From the NCBI RefSeq assembly GCF_030846195.1, contig NZ_JAVCWH010000003.1:1-64000 (forward strand): 64,000 nt of DNA, in the 5' to 3' direction. Below are positions 1 through 8,101 of this stretch, one piece after another. The translations under genes were made by a program, and so were the position numbers. The stretch's first letter is position 1; the number at the start of each line of letters is the position of its first letter. This DNA comes from Paracoccus yibinensis (GTDB lineage Bacteria > Pseudomonadota > Alphaproteobacteria > Rhodobacterales > Rhodobacteraceae). The notes below the pieces were generated by a model. The model was given only the letters and a program-made list of their open reading frames with translations, was not told where the DNA came from and searched no databases.

Positions 1-81
1 TCCGTGTTCCTCTCCGCCCCCGCCTCCGACTACATCAACGGCGCCGTCCTCAACGTCGATGGAGGCTGGCTTGCAAGGTAG
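1..81 (+). CDS. KduD-like SDR dehydrogenase, C-terminal end (partial)
   Basis: The window opens inside a gene read in frame from base 1 to a TAG at 79-81, giving 26 residues that end YINGAVLNVDGGWLAR. This is the canonical C-terminal strand and tail of short-chain dehydrogenases of the 2-deoxy-D-gluconate 3-dehydrogenase (KduD) type, where the last residues lie at the tetramer interface. The catalytic part lies outside the window, so substrate cannot be judged. The C-terminus looks complete, so the gene is cut only by the window edge. An IS481-type remnant begins within about 60 bases of its stop codon. Confidence 0.8.
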   Translation, partial: SVFLSAPASDYINGAVLNVDGGWLAR

Positions 82-136
82 GCTGTATCGGGAGTTCTTG
101 ATTTATCACTTGCGCCAGACCGATTGAATCAGGTGT

Positions 137-670
137 TCAGTCCCGGCATCTGGTGGATCGGGTCCATGGGAAATTGATCTGGCTCTGATCTTGCAGATGT
201 CTTCGTGAAGCGCAGGGCTCGAACCGATGGAGCCACGACGGCTCGCTCGATACCAACGAAAAGGCAGAGCTTGCCTTCAGCGGTCTGAAGTTCGGCAATG
301 TCGATGTGACCCGCAGGTCCACGAAGCGGAAGAAGCCGATGAGGGAGCGATGACGTTCTGAGGTTTCGGCTGGTCCCCCTCGGGGTCCGGCAGTCGCGAA
401 ATGGCATGGCTACGGACACCGGTGCAATGCTGAGCGTTTTCAGATGGGCGACGGACGGCTGAAGGGCGTAGCCCCCCACAGTCAGCTTCGGTCGGGGTCG
501 TTGAACGAGGTTCCCTGGGCCGGTCATAAAGTTCTCGACTTTCGCCCCTTGCACCCTGCGCCACCATTTTCTGATTGATGCCCAGCTCTCTGCCCAGCGT
601 CGCGAGGGAGGCGCGCAATCGTTGTCTCGCAGGTGGGATGGCGTGCGTGGTCGTGACGAACCTGTCCCAT
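137..670 (-). pseudogene. IS481-family transposase remnant, frameshifted and truncated
   Basis: Read leftward from an ATG at 670, pieces of an IS481-type transposase appear in alternating frames. They include a helix-turn-helix part with LATLGRELGINQKMVAQ, a linker with PREPRSTTPTEA, then GGYALQPSVAHLKT, HAISRLPDPEGDQPK, and the start of the integrase core at HIDIAELQTAEGKLCLFVGIER. The first catalytic Asp region (HIDIAE) is visible. The rest of the core with the remaining acidic residues is missing. At least three frame changes are needed to join the pieces, so this is a dead element. It lies between the KduD-like 3' end and the kinase of the carbohydrate cluster. Confidence 0.75.
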
Positions 671-897
671 ACGCCCGTCCTTTCCTGCCGCCATTGAAGC
701 TGCTTCCCGGAAGGCATGCCGGCAATGTCTGGAGCGGATCGGAAATCCAGGGTCAGGCGATCATCGTCACGGAACTCGCTTCCTGGAGTGTGCGAGAAAG
801 CCGTGCATATACCATTTTACATCGGATCCAGACTATCAAGGCCGATACAAGTGCCGGTTTGGACAGGGCGGACGCCGGCCGCGCCTGCCCCAAGGCC

Positions 898-2607
898 TTA
901 TTCCGACAGGTTCGCACCCACCACCCGCGCGCACAGCGCCAGCGACACCGCGCCCGCGTCGGGATGGCCCAGGCTGCGCTCCGCCAGGGGGCGCGCGCGG
1001 CCCAGGCGGGGGACCAGTTGCGCGGTGGCGTCGGCGGCCTCGGTTGATCGCGCGGCGGCGGCGGCCCAGGCCACGCCCAGGGTTTCGCCCGCAGCGACCT
1101 GGTCGTTCAGCACCCGGACGAAGGGCACAAGCGCATCCACCAGCGTCTTGTCGCCGACCTGGGCACCGCCCAGCCGGACGATGGCCTCATGCGCCGCCTG
1201 CGCGCCTTGCGCGATGGTCTGGGCCGAGGGCTTCTCGGCATCGCCAAGCACCTGCCCCCATGCCCGCAGCGCCACGCCCCACAGCGCGCCCGAGGTGCCG
1301 CCCGCGCGGTCCGCCCAGGCATCGCCCGCCAGGGACAAGATGGTCCCCGCCCCGGCCCCCGCGATCACCGCCTGCTCGGCGGCAACGGCGGCGGCGGCCG
1401 AGCCGCGCGCCATGCCCTGCCCGTGGTCGCCATCGCCCGCCTGCGCATCGATACGGCCCAGTTCCTCTTCGGCATCGGCCAGGGCAGCCGCGACATGGCC
1501 GATCAGGGCTGCCACGCGGCGCCCGGCTTCCTGCGATGCCGGGCTGCCGGGGACGATCTCGGCCAGGGCCTCGGTGCCCGCCTCCACCGCTTCCGTATCC
1601 AGCGGGCGCGTCACGCTGCCCTTGCGGAAGGCAGGCGCGTCGGCGGGCGCGCGCCAATAGCCCTCAAGCTCGTCGTCCAGCCAGGTGAGGGTCAGCGAAC
1701 AGCCCGCCATGTCGAGGCTGGTGACGAACTCGCCCACCTCGGGCTCGACCACGGTCAGGCCCGCATCCGCCAGCATCCCCGTCAGGTGGTGCCAGAGGAC
1801 GAACAGTTCCTCGTATTTCGTGCGGCCCAGGCCGTTCAGGATCACGGCCACGCGGCCGTCATGGCCCGCCGGGCGTTCGGCCAGCAGCGGCTCCAGCAGC
1901 GTGCGCGCCAGATCCATGGCGGGCATCATCGCCTGCGTGCTGATGCCCGGCTCGCCATGGATGCCCAGGCCCATGCCGACCTGGCCCGTGTCCACCGTGA
2001 ACAGCGGCCGGCCCTGCCCCGGCAGCGTGCAGCCGTCGAAGGCCACCCCGAAGGACACAGTGGCCTCGTTGACCTTGGCCGCGACCGCCATCACGGCATC
2101 CATGTCCAGCCCGGCTTCGGCGGCAGCACCGACGATCTTGAAGACCGGCACGTCGCCCGCGACGCCCCGCCGCTTGCTGCGCTCATCGGCCCCCGCACTT
2201 GCCACGTCGTCGGTCACGGCCAGGATGCGCGCGTCGATGCCCTCGGCCCGCAGCCGTTCGGCAGCCGCGCCGAAGTTCAGCACGTCGCCCGCATAGTTGC
2301 CAAAGCCCAGGATCACCCCGCCGCCCCGATGCGCCGCCTTGGCCACGCCATGGATCCAGGCGGTCGAGGGAGAGGCGAAGACATCCCCCGCCACAGCGGC
2401 GTCGGCGAACCCTGTGCCGACATAGCCCAGGAAGGCCGGGTAATGCCCGGACCCGCCGCCCACCAGCAGCGCCACCTTGCCGCGCGCGCCCGGCGCGGCC
2501 CGCACGGCGCCGTGCGGGACCATGGTGACCCGGTCGGCATTGGCTGCGCAAAAGCCCTTCAGGGCGGTTTCGGCAAATTGCTCGGGCCGGTCAAAAACCT
2601 TCGTCAT
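898..2607 (-). CDS. Fused DhaK-DhaL ketose kinase (dihydroxyacetone kinase family)
   Basis: This 569-residue ATP-dependent kinase carries an N-terminal DhaK domain (about 1-330) and a C-terminal DhaL domain (about 360-569). The DhaK part shows GGGSGHYPAF with His55, NYAGD with Asp108, and GIHGEPG with His217, which matches the histidine that forms the covalent hemiaminal with the ketone substrate. The DhaL part has the Mg-ATP motif GDGDHG at 391-396 and AGGTSGALWG. The ATG at 2607 was preferred over upstream starts because DhaK homology begins at MTKVFDRPEQ. Family members phosphorylate dihydroxyacetone, erythrulose or other small ketoses. As last gene of a leftward cluster with an isomerase and split transketolase, it probably phosphorylates a pathway ketose rather than housekeeping dihydroxyacetone. 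Confidence 0.88.
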   Translation of the reverse strand: MTKVFDRPEQFAETALKGFCAANADRVTMVPHGAVRAAPGARGKVALLVGGGSGHYPAFLGYVGTGFADAAVAGDVFASPSTAWIHGVAKAAHRGGGVILGFGNYAGDVLNFGAAAERLRAEGIDARILAVTDDVASAGADERSKRRGVAGDVPVFKIVGAAAEAGLDMDAVMAVAAKVNEATVSFGVAFDGCTLPGQGRPLFTVDTGQVGMGLGIHGEPGISTQAMMPAMDLARTLLEPLLAERPAGHDGRVAVILNGLGRTKYEELFVLWHHLTGMLADAGLTVVEPEVGEFVTSLDMAGCSLTLTWLDDELEGYWRAPADAPAFRKGSVTRPLDTEAVEAGTEALAEIVPGSPASQEAGRRVAALIGHVAAALADAEEELGRIDAQAGDGDHGQGMARGSAAAAVAAEQAVIAGAGAGTILSLAGDAWADRAGGTSGALWGVALRAWGQVLGDAEKPSAQTIAQGAQAAHEAIVRLGGAQVGDKTLVDALVPFVRVLNDQVAAGETLGVAWAAAAARSTEAADATAQLVPRLGRARPLAERSLGHPDAGAVSLALCARVVGANLSE

Positions 2608-2715
2608 GTGCAGACGGTCCTCCCCCTCAGGATCTCTCGGATATGATCGTGGTTCCGGGCGCAGACCCCCAACGCCCGTCACCGCCATGATGTTCGCCCA
2701 GAAAGGGGCCGAAGC

Positions 2716-3531
2716 CTATCGCCCCGCCACCAGCGTTTTCGCCGCGGCGACCGTGCGGCCAAGCCATTCGTGCTCCAGTGCTCGCGTAGCCTCCATGTCG
2801 TCGGAATGGGGCAGCCAGTGTTCCAGGATCACGCTCATGTCGGGATCGCGGTCCGACAGGGCGTCCAGAACCTGCGTCAGTTCGGCGCGGCCCTCGCCCA
2901 GGGGCGTTCCGTGGATGCGGAAGCCCACGCCATAGGGGTCGGGCGTGATCTGGTAATCCTTGAAGTGCAGGTTGATGGCATAGGGCGCCAGCATCCGCAC
3001 CGTTTCCATGGGCCATTCGCCCGCGCAGATGGAATTCGCCACGTCCAGGCAGACGCCAAGCGCATCGTCGGCCACCGTATCCAGCAACTGCACCATGCGG
3101 GGCGAGGGATAGTTGAAGTGGTTCTCGATGGCGAAGCGCAGGCCCGCCGCCTTGCCGTCGGGCAAAAGCTCGCGCAGTTGCGCGGCCAGATCGGGGACCG
3201 GGATCAGCGCGTCCTCGGCGTCTAGGGCGACGCGCAGGATGTTCGACCCGATGCGTTGGCCGATGGGGATATAGCGGGCCAACTCCTCGGAGTTGAAGGA
3301 CTGGGTGCCGACTTCCAGCGTCATGCCGTATGCGTTGGCGCGCGCCTTCAGCGCCAGATGGTCCTCGGCAGACAGGCGGTCCAGCGGCAGGTTGTCGGCA
3401 TACTGGACGACCGACAGGCCGTGGCCATGGGCGATCTCCAGCACCTCCATGGCCGTCATGGGCGTAGGCGGCTGCCTGTCCTTGATGCCGATGGACCAGC
3501 GAAAGGCATAGCTGCCGAGGCCGAGTTTCAT
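2716..3531 (-). CDS. Sugar (phosphate) isomerase/epimerase, xylose-isomerase-like TIM barrel
   Basis: This 271-residue protein belongs to the AP-endonuclease-2/xylose isomerase-like TIM-barrel family. The usual four metal ligands are visible: Glu in FAIENHF, Asp in CLDVANS, His in INLHFKDY and Glu in VILEHW. Members include hydroxypyruvate isomerase, D-apiose isomerase, tagatose and psicose epimerases and erythrulose-phosphate epimerases; sequence alone does not choose between them. The ATG at 3531 begins right at the first beta strand. It lies 49 bases after the SDR gene and 108 bases before the kinase. In this context it most likely makes the ketose that the DhaK-DhaL kinase phosphorylates, or acts on the kinase product. 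Confidence 0.82.
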   Translation of the reverse strand: MKLGLGSYAFRWSIGIKDRQPPTPMTAMEVLEIAHGHGLSVVQYADNLPLDRLSAEDHLALKARANAYGMTLEVGTQSFNSEELARYIPIGQRIGSNILRVALDAEDALIPVPDLAAQLRELLPDGKAAGLRFAIENHFNYPSPRMVQLLDTVADDALGVCLDVANSICAGEWPMETVRMLAPYAINLHFKDYQITPDPYGVGFRIHGTPLGEGRAELTQVLDALSDRDPDMSVILEHWLPHSDDMEATRALEHEWLGRTVAAAKTLVAGR

Positions 3532-3580
3532 GTCTTTCCCCCCGTTGAAAGGGCGCCGGTTTCCCGGCGCCGCAAAAGCC

Positions 3581-4339
3581 TCAGTGGATCAGCGATCCGC
3601 CGTTCACATCGACCTCGGAGCCGGTGACATAGGACGAGATGTCGGATGCCAGGAACAGCGCGCAGCCCGCGACCTCGTCCGCGGTGCCGGGGCGGCCCAT
3701 GGGGATGCCTGCGTTGATGGTCACGCGCATCTCGTCGGTCAGTTTCCCGGCGGTGATGTCGGTGGCGATGAAGCCGGGGCAAATCGCGTTGACGCGGACG
3801 TTGTCGGGCGCCAGTTCGCGCGCCATGGCCTTGGTCAGGCCCAGGACGCCCGCCTTGGCCGCCGAATAATGCGGCCCGCCGAAGATGCCGCCGCCGCGCT
3901 GCGCGGACACCGACGACATGTTGACGATCTTGCCCGACTTGTTTTCGCGCATGTGCGGGATCACCGCCTGGCTGCAATAGAGCGTGCCGCGCAGGTTCAC
4001 GTCCAGCACGTCGTCGTAGTTCTTCGGGCCGATGTCCATGATCTTCAGCGGCTGGGTTATCCCTGCGTTGTTGACCAGGATGTCGATGCGGCCCCACCGC
4101 TGGATCAGCGCCTCCATCACCTGCCTCACGCCCTCCTGGTCGGTGACGTTGCAGGCCATGCCGACGTGGTTTTCGCCCAGGCTTGCGGCGGCTTCCTTGG
4201 CAGCACCCTCATCCAGATCCAGGATCGCGACGGTGGCGCCGTGCTGCGCGAACAGCCGCGCGGTGGCCAGGCCCAGGCCGCGTTTCGACGCGGCGCCGGT
4301 GATGACGGCGTATTTGCCGTCCAGCAGTGCTGTGGTCAT
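3581..4339 (-). CDS. SDR-family polyol/sugar dehydrogenase
   Basis: This 252-residue classical short-chain dehydrogenase has the nucleotide-binding TGAASKRGLG motif near residue 15, NNAG near 90, the catalytic Ser in NMSSVSAQ and Tyr/Lys in HYSAAKAG, and ends DVNGGSLIH. An acidic residue after the second strand (ILDLDE) suggests NAD preference. A strong ribosome site (GGAGGAAACC) precedes the ATG at 4339. It sits between the isomerase and the transketolase subunits in the same direction, so oxidation of a polyol or sugar carbon in that pathway is the likely role. The substrate cannot be read from sequence. Confidence 0.88.
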   Translation of the reverse strand: MTTALLDGKYAVITGAASKRGLGLATARLFAQHGATVAILDLDEGAAKEAAASLGENHVGMACNVTDQEGVRQVMEALIQRWGRIDILVNNAGITQPLKIMDIGPKNYDDVLDVNLRGTLYCSQAVIPHMRENKSGKIVNMSSVSAQRGGGIFGGPHYSAAKAGVLGLTKAMARELAPDNVRVNAICPGFIATDITAGKLTDEMRVTINAGIPMGRPGTADEVAGCALFLASDISSYVTGSEVDVNGGSLIH

Positions 4340-4360
4340 GGGTTTCCTCCCTTCAAGAAT

Positions 4361-5401
4361 TCAAAGCCAGCCGCGAACCTGGCGGATGATCGCCTCGGTC
4401 GAGATGCCGTAGCGGTCGTGCAGCGACGGCAGCGCGCCCGCGTCCAGAAACTGGTCCGGCAGGCCGATCATGCGGAACTGCGGCGTCACGCCATGGGTCA
4501 GCAGCGTCGATGCCACCGCCTCGCCCAGGCCGCCGACGACGGTGTGGTTTTCCGCCGTTACGACCAGGCGGCCGGACTTGCCGGCCTCGGCCAGGATGGT
4601 CTGCACGTCCAGCGGCTTGATCGTCGGGCAATGCAGCACGGCCACCGATGTGCCGTCCTTTTCCATCGCCACGGCGGCGTCCAAGGCGCGCATGGTCATG
4701 AAGCCGGACGAGATGATCAGCACGTCTGTCCCGTCGCGCAAAAGCTTGGCCTTGCCCAGTTCGAACCTGTAGTCGGGGCAATGCTTGCGGATCACGGACG
4801 GGACGTTGCCGCGCAGCAGGCGCATGTAGACCGGGCCGGGATGGGCGGTGATCGCGGGCACGGCCTCGGCCACGTCGATGGCATCGCAGGGGTCCACGAT
4901 GGTCAGGTTGGGCAGACCCCGGAAGATCGCCAGATCCTCGGTCGCCTGGTGGCTGGGGCCATAGCCGGTGGTCAGGCCCGGCAGGGCGCAGACGATCTTG
5001 ACCGGCAGGTATTCCTCGGCGATCGCCATGGCGATGAAGTCATAGGCGCGGCGGGACGCAAAGACCGCATAGGTGGTGGCGAAGGGGATGAAGCCCTCGC
5101 GCGCCATGCCGGCGGCGGCGGAGACCATCACCTGTTCGGCCATGCCCATCTGGTAGAAGCGGTCGGGGAAGGCTTTCGCGAAGACATGCAGGTCGGTGTA
5201 TTTGGCAAGGTCAGCCGTCAGCCCGACGATGCGGTCGTTCTTCTTCGCTTCCTCAACCAAAGCGTGCCCAAAGGGCGCGGGAACGGCGTCATAGCCTTCC
5301 GCCGCCAGCGAGGCGATCATGGCCGAGGTCTTGCCCCCGCCGCCCCCAGACTGGCGCGGTTCCCATTTGCGATGCGGGTCATAACGGTGCTGGATGGTCA
5401 T
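4361..5401 (-). CDS. Transketolase, C-terminal (pyrimidine-binding) subunit
   Basis: This 346-residue protein is the second half of a split transketolase. It shows the thiamine pyrimidine-binding region with the catalytic Glu in QMGMAEQ, then the FATTYAVFASRRAYDF helix and a C-terminal transketolase domain with LVVTAENHTVVGGLG. The N-terminus has an unusual 40-residue extension with a five-glycine run (QSGGGGGKTS). The ATG at 5401 was chosen because GGAG lies eight bases upstream, inside the end of the N-subunit gene. A GTG at 5410 overlapping the upstream TGA is an alternative. Split transketolases usually serve dedicated catabolic routes, for example apulose-4-phosphate transketolase AptAB. 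Confidence 0.88.
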   Translation of the reverse strand: MTIQHRYDPHRKWEPRQSGGGGGKTSAMIASLAAEGYDAVPAPFGHALVEEAKKNDRIVGLTADLAKYTDLHVFAKAFPDRFYQMGMAEQVMVSAAAGMAREGFIPFATTYAVFASRRAYDFIAMAIAEEYLPVKIVCALPGLTTGYGPSHQATEDLAIFRGLPNLTIVDPCDAIDVAEAVPAITAHPGPVYMRLLRGNVPSVIRKHCPDYRFELGKAKLLRDGTDVLIISSGFMTMRALDAAVAMEKDGTSVAVLHCPTIKPLDVQTILAEAGKSGRLVVTAENHTVVGGLGEAVASTLLTHGVTPQFRMIGLPDQFLDAGALPSLHDRYGISTEAIIRQVRGWL

Positions 5402-5406
5402 GGGCG

Positions 5407-6261
5407 TCACTCCGGCCGGGTTTCGTCAAGAACGGTCAGGGCCTTTTGCCATTCGTCGGCTTCCACGCGGACGAAATGCGTGATCTCGCGGCTTTCCAGG
5501 AAGGGCACGCCCTTGCACATCACCGTGTCGCAGACGATGGCGCGGGGACGGTCGTCCTGAAGGGTGCGGGCGGCGTCGAAGGCCGCGACCAGGGCGTCGA
5601 TGTCGTTGCCGTCCACGCGCTGCACATGCCAGCCGAAGGCCGCCCATTTGTCGGCCAAGGGTTCGGCGGACAGGGTTTCGGTGGATTTGCCGTCGGCCTG
5701 CTGGTCGTTGAAATCGACGATGCAGATCAGGTTCGACAGCTTGTGGTGCGCGGCGGCCATCGCGGCTTCCCAGGTGGACCCTTCCCCCAGCTCGCCGTCC
5801 GACATCAGGTTATAGACGAAGGCGAGGTTGCCCTTGGCCTTCAGGCCCATTGCCATGCCGACGCCGATGCCAAGGCCCTGGCCCAGCGAGCCGCCGGTGA
5901 TCTCCATCCCCGGGGTATAGGCGGCCATGCCGGACATGGGCAGGCGGCTGTCGTCGGCGCCATAGGTTTCCAGTTCCGCCTCGGGCAGGACGCCCGCCTC
6001 GATCAGCGCGGCATACAGCGCGATGGCATAGTGGCCGATGGACAACAGGAACCGGTCGCGGCCTTCCCATTCGGGATCGGCGGGGCGATAGTTCAGCGCG
6101 TGGAAATAGGACACCGCCAGAACGTCCGCGACGCCCAGGGCCTGTCCGACATAGCCTTGTCCCTGAACCTCGCCCATGCGGACCGCCTTGCGGCGGATTT
6201 CCCAGGCACGGCGCGCAAGACTGGTGTTCGACAGCATCGCTGCCGAGCGTTCATGTTGCAT
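5407..6261 (-). CDS. Transketolase, N-terminal (diphosphate-binding) subunit
   Basis: This 284-residue protein is the thiamine-diphosphate-binding half of a two-subunit transketolase. It contains ISIGHYAIALY-type active-site segments, TGGSLGQGLG and the cofactor motif SDGELGEGSTWEA followed by FNDQQADG. The ATG at 6261 has a very strong ribosome site (GGAGGAGGAA). It is first in the leftward catabolic operon and overlaps or abuts the C-subunit gene, which fits stoichiometric production. Together the subunits should transfer a two-carbon ketol unit from a ketose phosphate to an aldose phosphate acceptor. Expression probably starts in the divergent region shared with the TRAP genes. Confidence 0.9.
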   Translation of the reverse strand: MQHERSAAMLSNTSLARRAWEIRRKAVRMGEVQGQGYVGQALGVADVLAVSYFHALNYRPADPEWEGRDRFLLSIGHYAIALYAALIEAGVLPEAELETYGADDSRLPMSGMAAYTPGMEITGGSLGQGLGIGVGMAMGLKAKGNLAFVYNLMSDGELGEGSTWEAAMAAAHHKLSNLICIVDFNDQQADGKSTETLSAEPLADKWAAFGWHVQRVDGNDIDALVAAFDAARTLQDDRPRAIVCDTVMCKGVPFLESREITHFVRVEADEWQKALTVLDETRPE

Positions 6262-6558
6262 GATTCCTCCTCCGGCGGCAGGTCGCGTCGGGACCCACGG
6301 CGCCTTTTAGGAAGCGCCAAAGCCCCGCCGTTTCAATTAAGATTTCCTGCAGACCTGCTAAGCACAGCTTAGGTGACGCAGCGGCGGGAATCAGACAGGG
6401 TTCCTTCCAGCCGGGCGAGGAGGACGCTTTGGCCCCCAACCTTGTGCAGCCGATCCTGAACGCCGCAAGCCTGTTCACGCCTTGACGCCAGGACCGTTGC
6501 ACATGACCGGGGTCTGCCTTCCTCTGGCCTGGACAGCAACAGCTCTGGGAGGGGCCAC
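6262..6558. promoter_or_regulatory. Divergent regulatory region between transketolase and TRAP operons
   Basis: This 297-base gap separates the two halves of the carbohydrate cluster and must hold both promoters. It contains a perfect inverted repeat, CTAAGC-ACA-GCTTAG, at 6358-6372, flanked on its left by an AT-richer stretch (about 6330-6345). That is the arrangement expected for a LysR-type operator, and the cluster encodes a LysR regulator at 10314-11288. I could not assign -35/-10 boxes with confidence. Confidence 0.5.
6358..6372. promoter_or_regulatory. Candidate operator palindrome CTAAGC-N3-GCTTAG
   Basis: A 15-base perfect inverted repeat with a 3-base centre lies near the middle of the divergent intergenic region. 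It is a candidate binding site for the cluster's LysR-family regulator. LysR sites are typically short interrupted palindromes in divergent promoter regions. Binding is inferred, not shown. Confidence 0.4.
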
Positions 6559-7533
6559 ATGAAACTTCGTCACATCCTTGCCGCCACGGCGATCGCGCTT
6601 TGCGCGGGTCCGGTCGCGGCCCAGAACTTCCAGTTGTCGCACAATGCGGCGGCGGGCAATCCCAAGGACGTCGCGTCCGAGAAATTCGCCGAACTCGTCA
6701 AGGAAAAGTCCGGCGGCCGGCTGAACATCGACGTGGGCGGTTCCGCGCAGTTCGGCGATGACGCCGAGACGATCACCAACATGCGCCTTGGCACCATCGC
6801 CTTTTCCGCGAACTCGCAGGGCGCGACATCCGCCGTGGTGCCGGAAATGGCGCTGCTGGGCCTGCCCTTCCTGTTCCAGACCCTGGACCAGGCCGAGGCG
6901 GTGATGGATGGCCCCGTGGGCGACAAGATCGAGGCCGCGGCCGAGGCGCAGGGCCTGGTCGTGCTGGGCTGGTGGAACAACGGCATCCGCCAGGTGTCGA
7001 ATTCGAAACAGCCGGTCACCACGCCCGCCGACCTGGCCGGCATGAAGATCCGCACGCCGCCCGATCCGATGACCATCGACATCTTCACCGCGCTTGGCGC
7101 CTCGCCCACGCCGATGGCGTTCTCGGAACTGTATATCGCCTTGCAGCAGGGCGTGGTGGACGGCCAGGAGAATCCGCTGATCAACATCCACTCGTCCAAG
7201 CTGCACGAGGTCCAGCCCTATATCTCGCTGACCAACCACAAATACGAGGCGACGCCGCTTCTGGCCTCGAAGATGGTCATGGACACACTGTCGCCCGAGG
7301 ACCAGCAGATCATCCGCGACGCCGCCCAGGAAGCGGGCGAGTTGAACCGCCAGATGGTCAAGGACCAGACGGAATCCCTGAAGGGCGAACTGGAAGCCTT
7401 CGGAATCAAGTTCAACGAGGTCGATCCCGCGCCCTTCGTCGAGGCGACGCAGCCGGTTTACGAGAAATGGCGCGGCCAGTTCCCCGACCTGGTGGACGAG
7501 ATCGTCGCCGCCGCCAAGGCCGCGGGCCAGTAA
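6559..7533 (+). CDS. dctP: TRAP transporter substrate-binding protein, DctP family
   Basis: This 324-residue periplasmic receptor has a signal peptide with likely cleavage after CAGPVAA (residue 21). The DctP fold shows its conserved arginine in MKIRTPPDP (Arg165), which in most family members contacts the substrate carboxylate. NGIRQVSNSK and VDGQENPL segments are also typical. A good ribosome site (GGGAGGGG) precedes the ATG. It is first in a dctPQM set and diverges from the kinase, isomerase and transketolase genes, so it should capture the substrate of that pathway. Retention of the arginine keeps sugar acids possible, although some DctP proteins bind polyols. Confidence 0.92.
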   Translation: MKLRHILAATAIALCAGPVAAQNFQLSHNAAAGNPKDVASEKFAELVKEKSGGRLNIDVGGSAQFGDDAETITNMRLGTIAFSANSQGATSAVVPEMALLGLPFLFQTLDQAEAVMDGPVGDKIEAAAEAQGLVVLGWWNNGIRQVSNSKQPVTTPADLAGMKIRTPPDPMTIDIFTALGASPTPMAFSELYIALQQGVVDGQENPLINIHSSKLHEVQPYISLTNHKYEATPLLASKMVMDTLSPEDQQIIRDAAQEAGELNRQMVKDQTESLKGELEAFGIKFNEVDPAPFVEATQPVYEKWRGQFPDLVDEIVAAAKAAGQ

Positions 7534-7534
7534 G

Positions 7535-8101
7535 ATGCAGGCGGCGGGAATCCCCTTGGGCAACGGCAGGGCGGATCCCGCCGTCTTGCGCGTGGCCAAT
7601 GCGGTCGGCCTGGTGCTTGACCGCATCGCCGTCCTGATCGCCACCACGGCGGTCGTGATCATCTTCCTGGCGCTGATGGCCGAGGTCGTCGTGCGCTACA
7701 TGACATCGGCCGGTCTTGGCTGGCCGAACGAGGTGCCGAACGTGCTGTTCCCCTGGCTGATCATGGGCGGCATCGTGATCGGCGCGCATCGCGGCGCCCA
7801 TATCGCGGCAGAATTCATCCGCGGGCACCTGTCCCGGTCGCAACTGCGGGTGCTGATGATCTTCATCCACCTTCTGGTCGGGGCGGTCTTCGCCGCGCTG
7901 GCCTGGCTGTCGCTGGGCGTGATCCAGATCACCAGGACGCAGGTCTTCCCGATCACCGGCATCGGCCAGGCCTGGGCCTATGGCTCGATGCTGTTCGGCT
8001 TTGGCGGCATCGCCATCGCCTCGCTGGTGAACGCGGTTCGCGTGGCCCATGCCGCCGATCCCGGCGCCCTTGACCACACCGATACGGAGCACATGACATG
8101 A
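7535..8101 (+). CDS. dctQ: TRAP transporter small permease, DctQ family
   Basis: This 188-residue membrane protein has four hydrophobic helices (about residues 30-55, 65-85, 105-130 and 145-170) and the typical small-subunit segment around NEVPNVLFPWLIMGGIVIGAHRG. Its ATG is one base after the dctP stop codon. Its TGA overlaps the ATG of the large permease gene. It acts as the stalk subunit pairing the receptor with DctM. Confidence 0.9.
   Translation: MQAAGIPLGNGRADPAVLRVANAVGLVLDRIAVLIATTAVVIIFLALMAEVVVRYMTSAGLGWPNEVPNVLFPWLIMGGIVIGAHRGAHIAAEFIRGHLSRSQLRVLMIFIHLLVGAVFAALAWLSLGVIQITRTQVFPITGIGQAWAYGSMLFGFGGIAIASLVNAVRVAHAADPGALDHTDTEHMT

Noticed and set aside
622..1047. Rightward frame of 141 codons starting opposite the IS481 remnant
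   Set aside because: It runs from the pseudogene antisense into the 3' end of the kinase gene and shows no homology.
3530..5560. A 676-codon rightward frame opposite the SDR and transketolase genes
   Set aside because: The translation is compositionally biased and antisense to genes with complete motifs.
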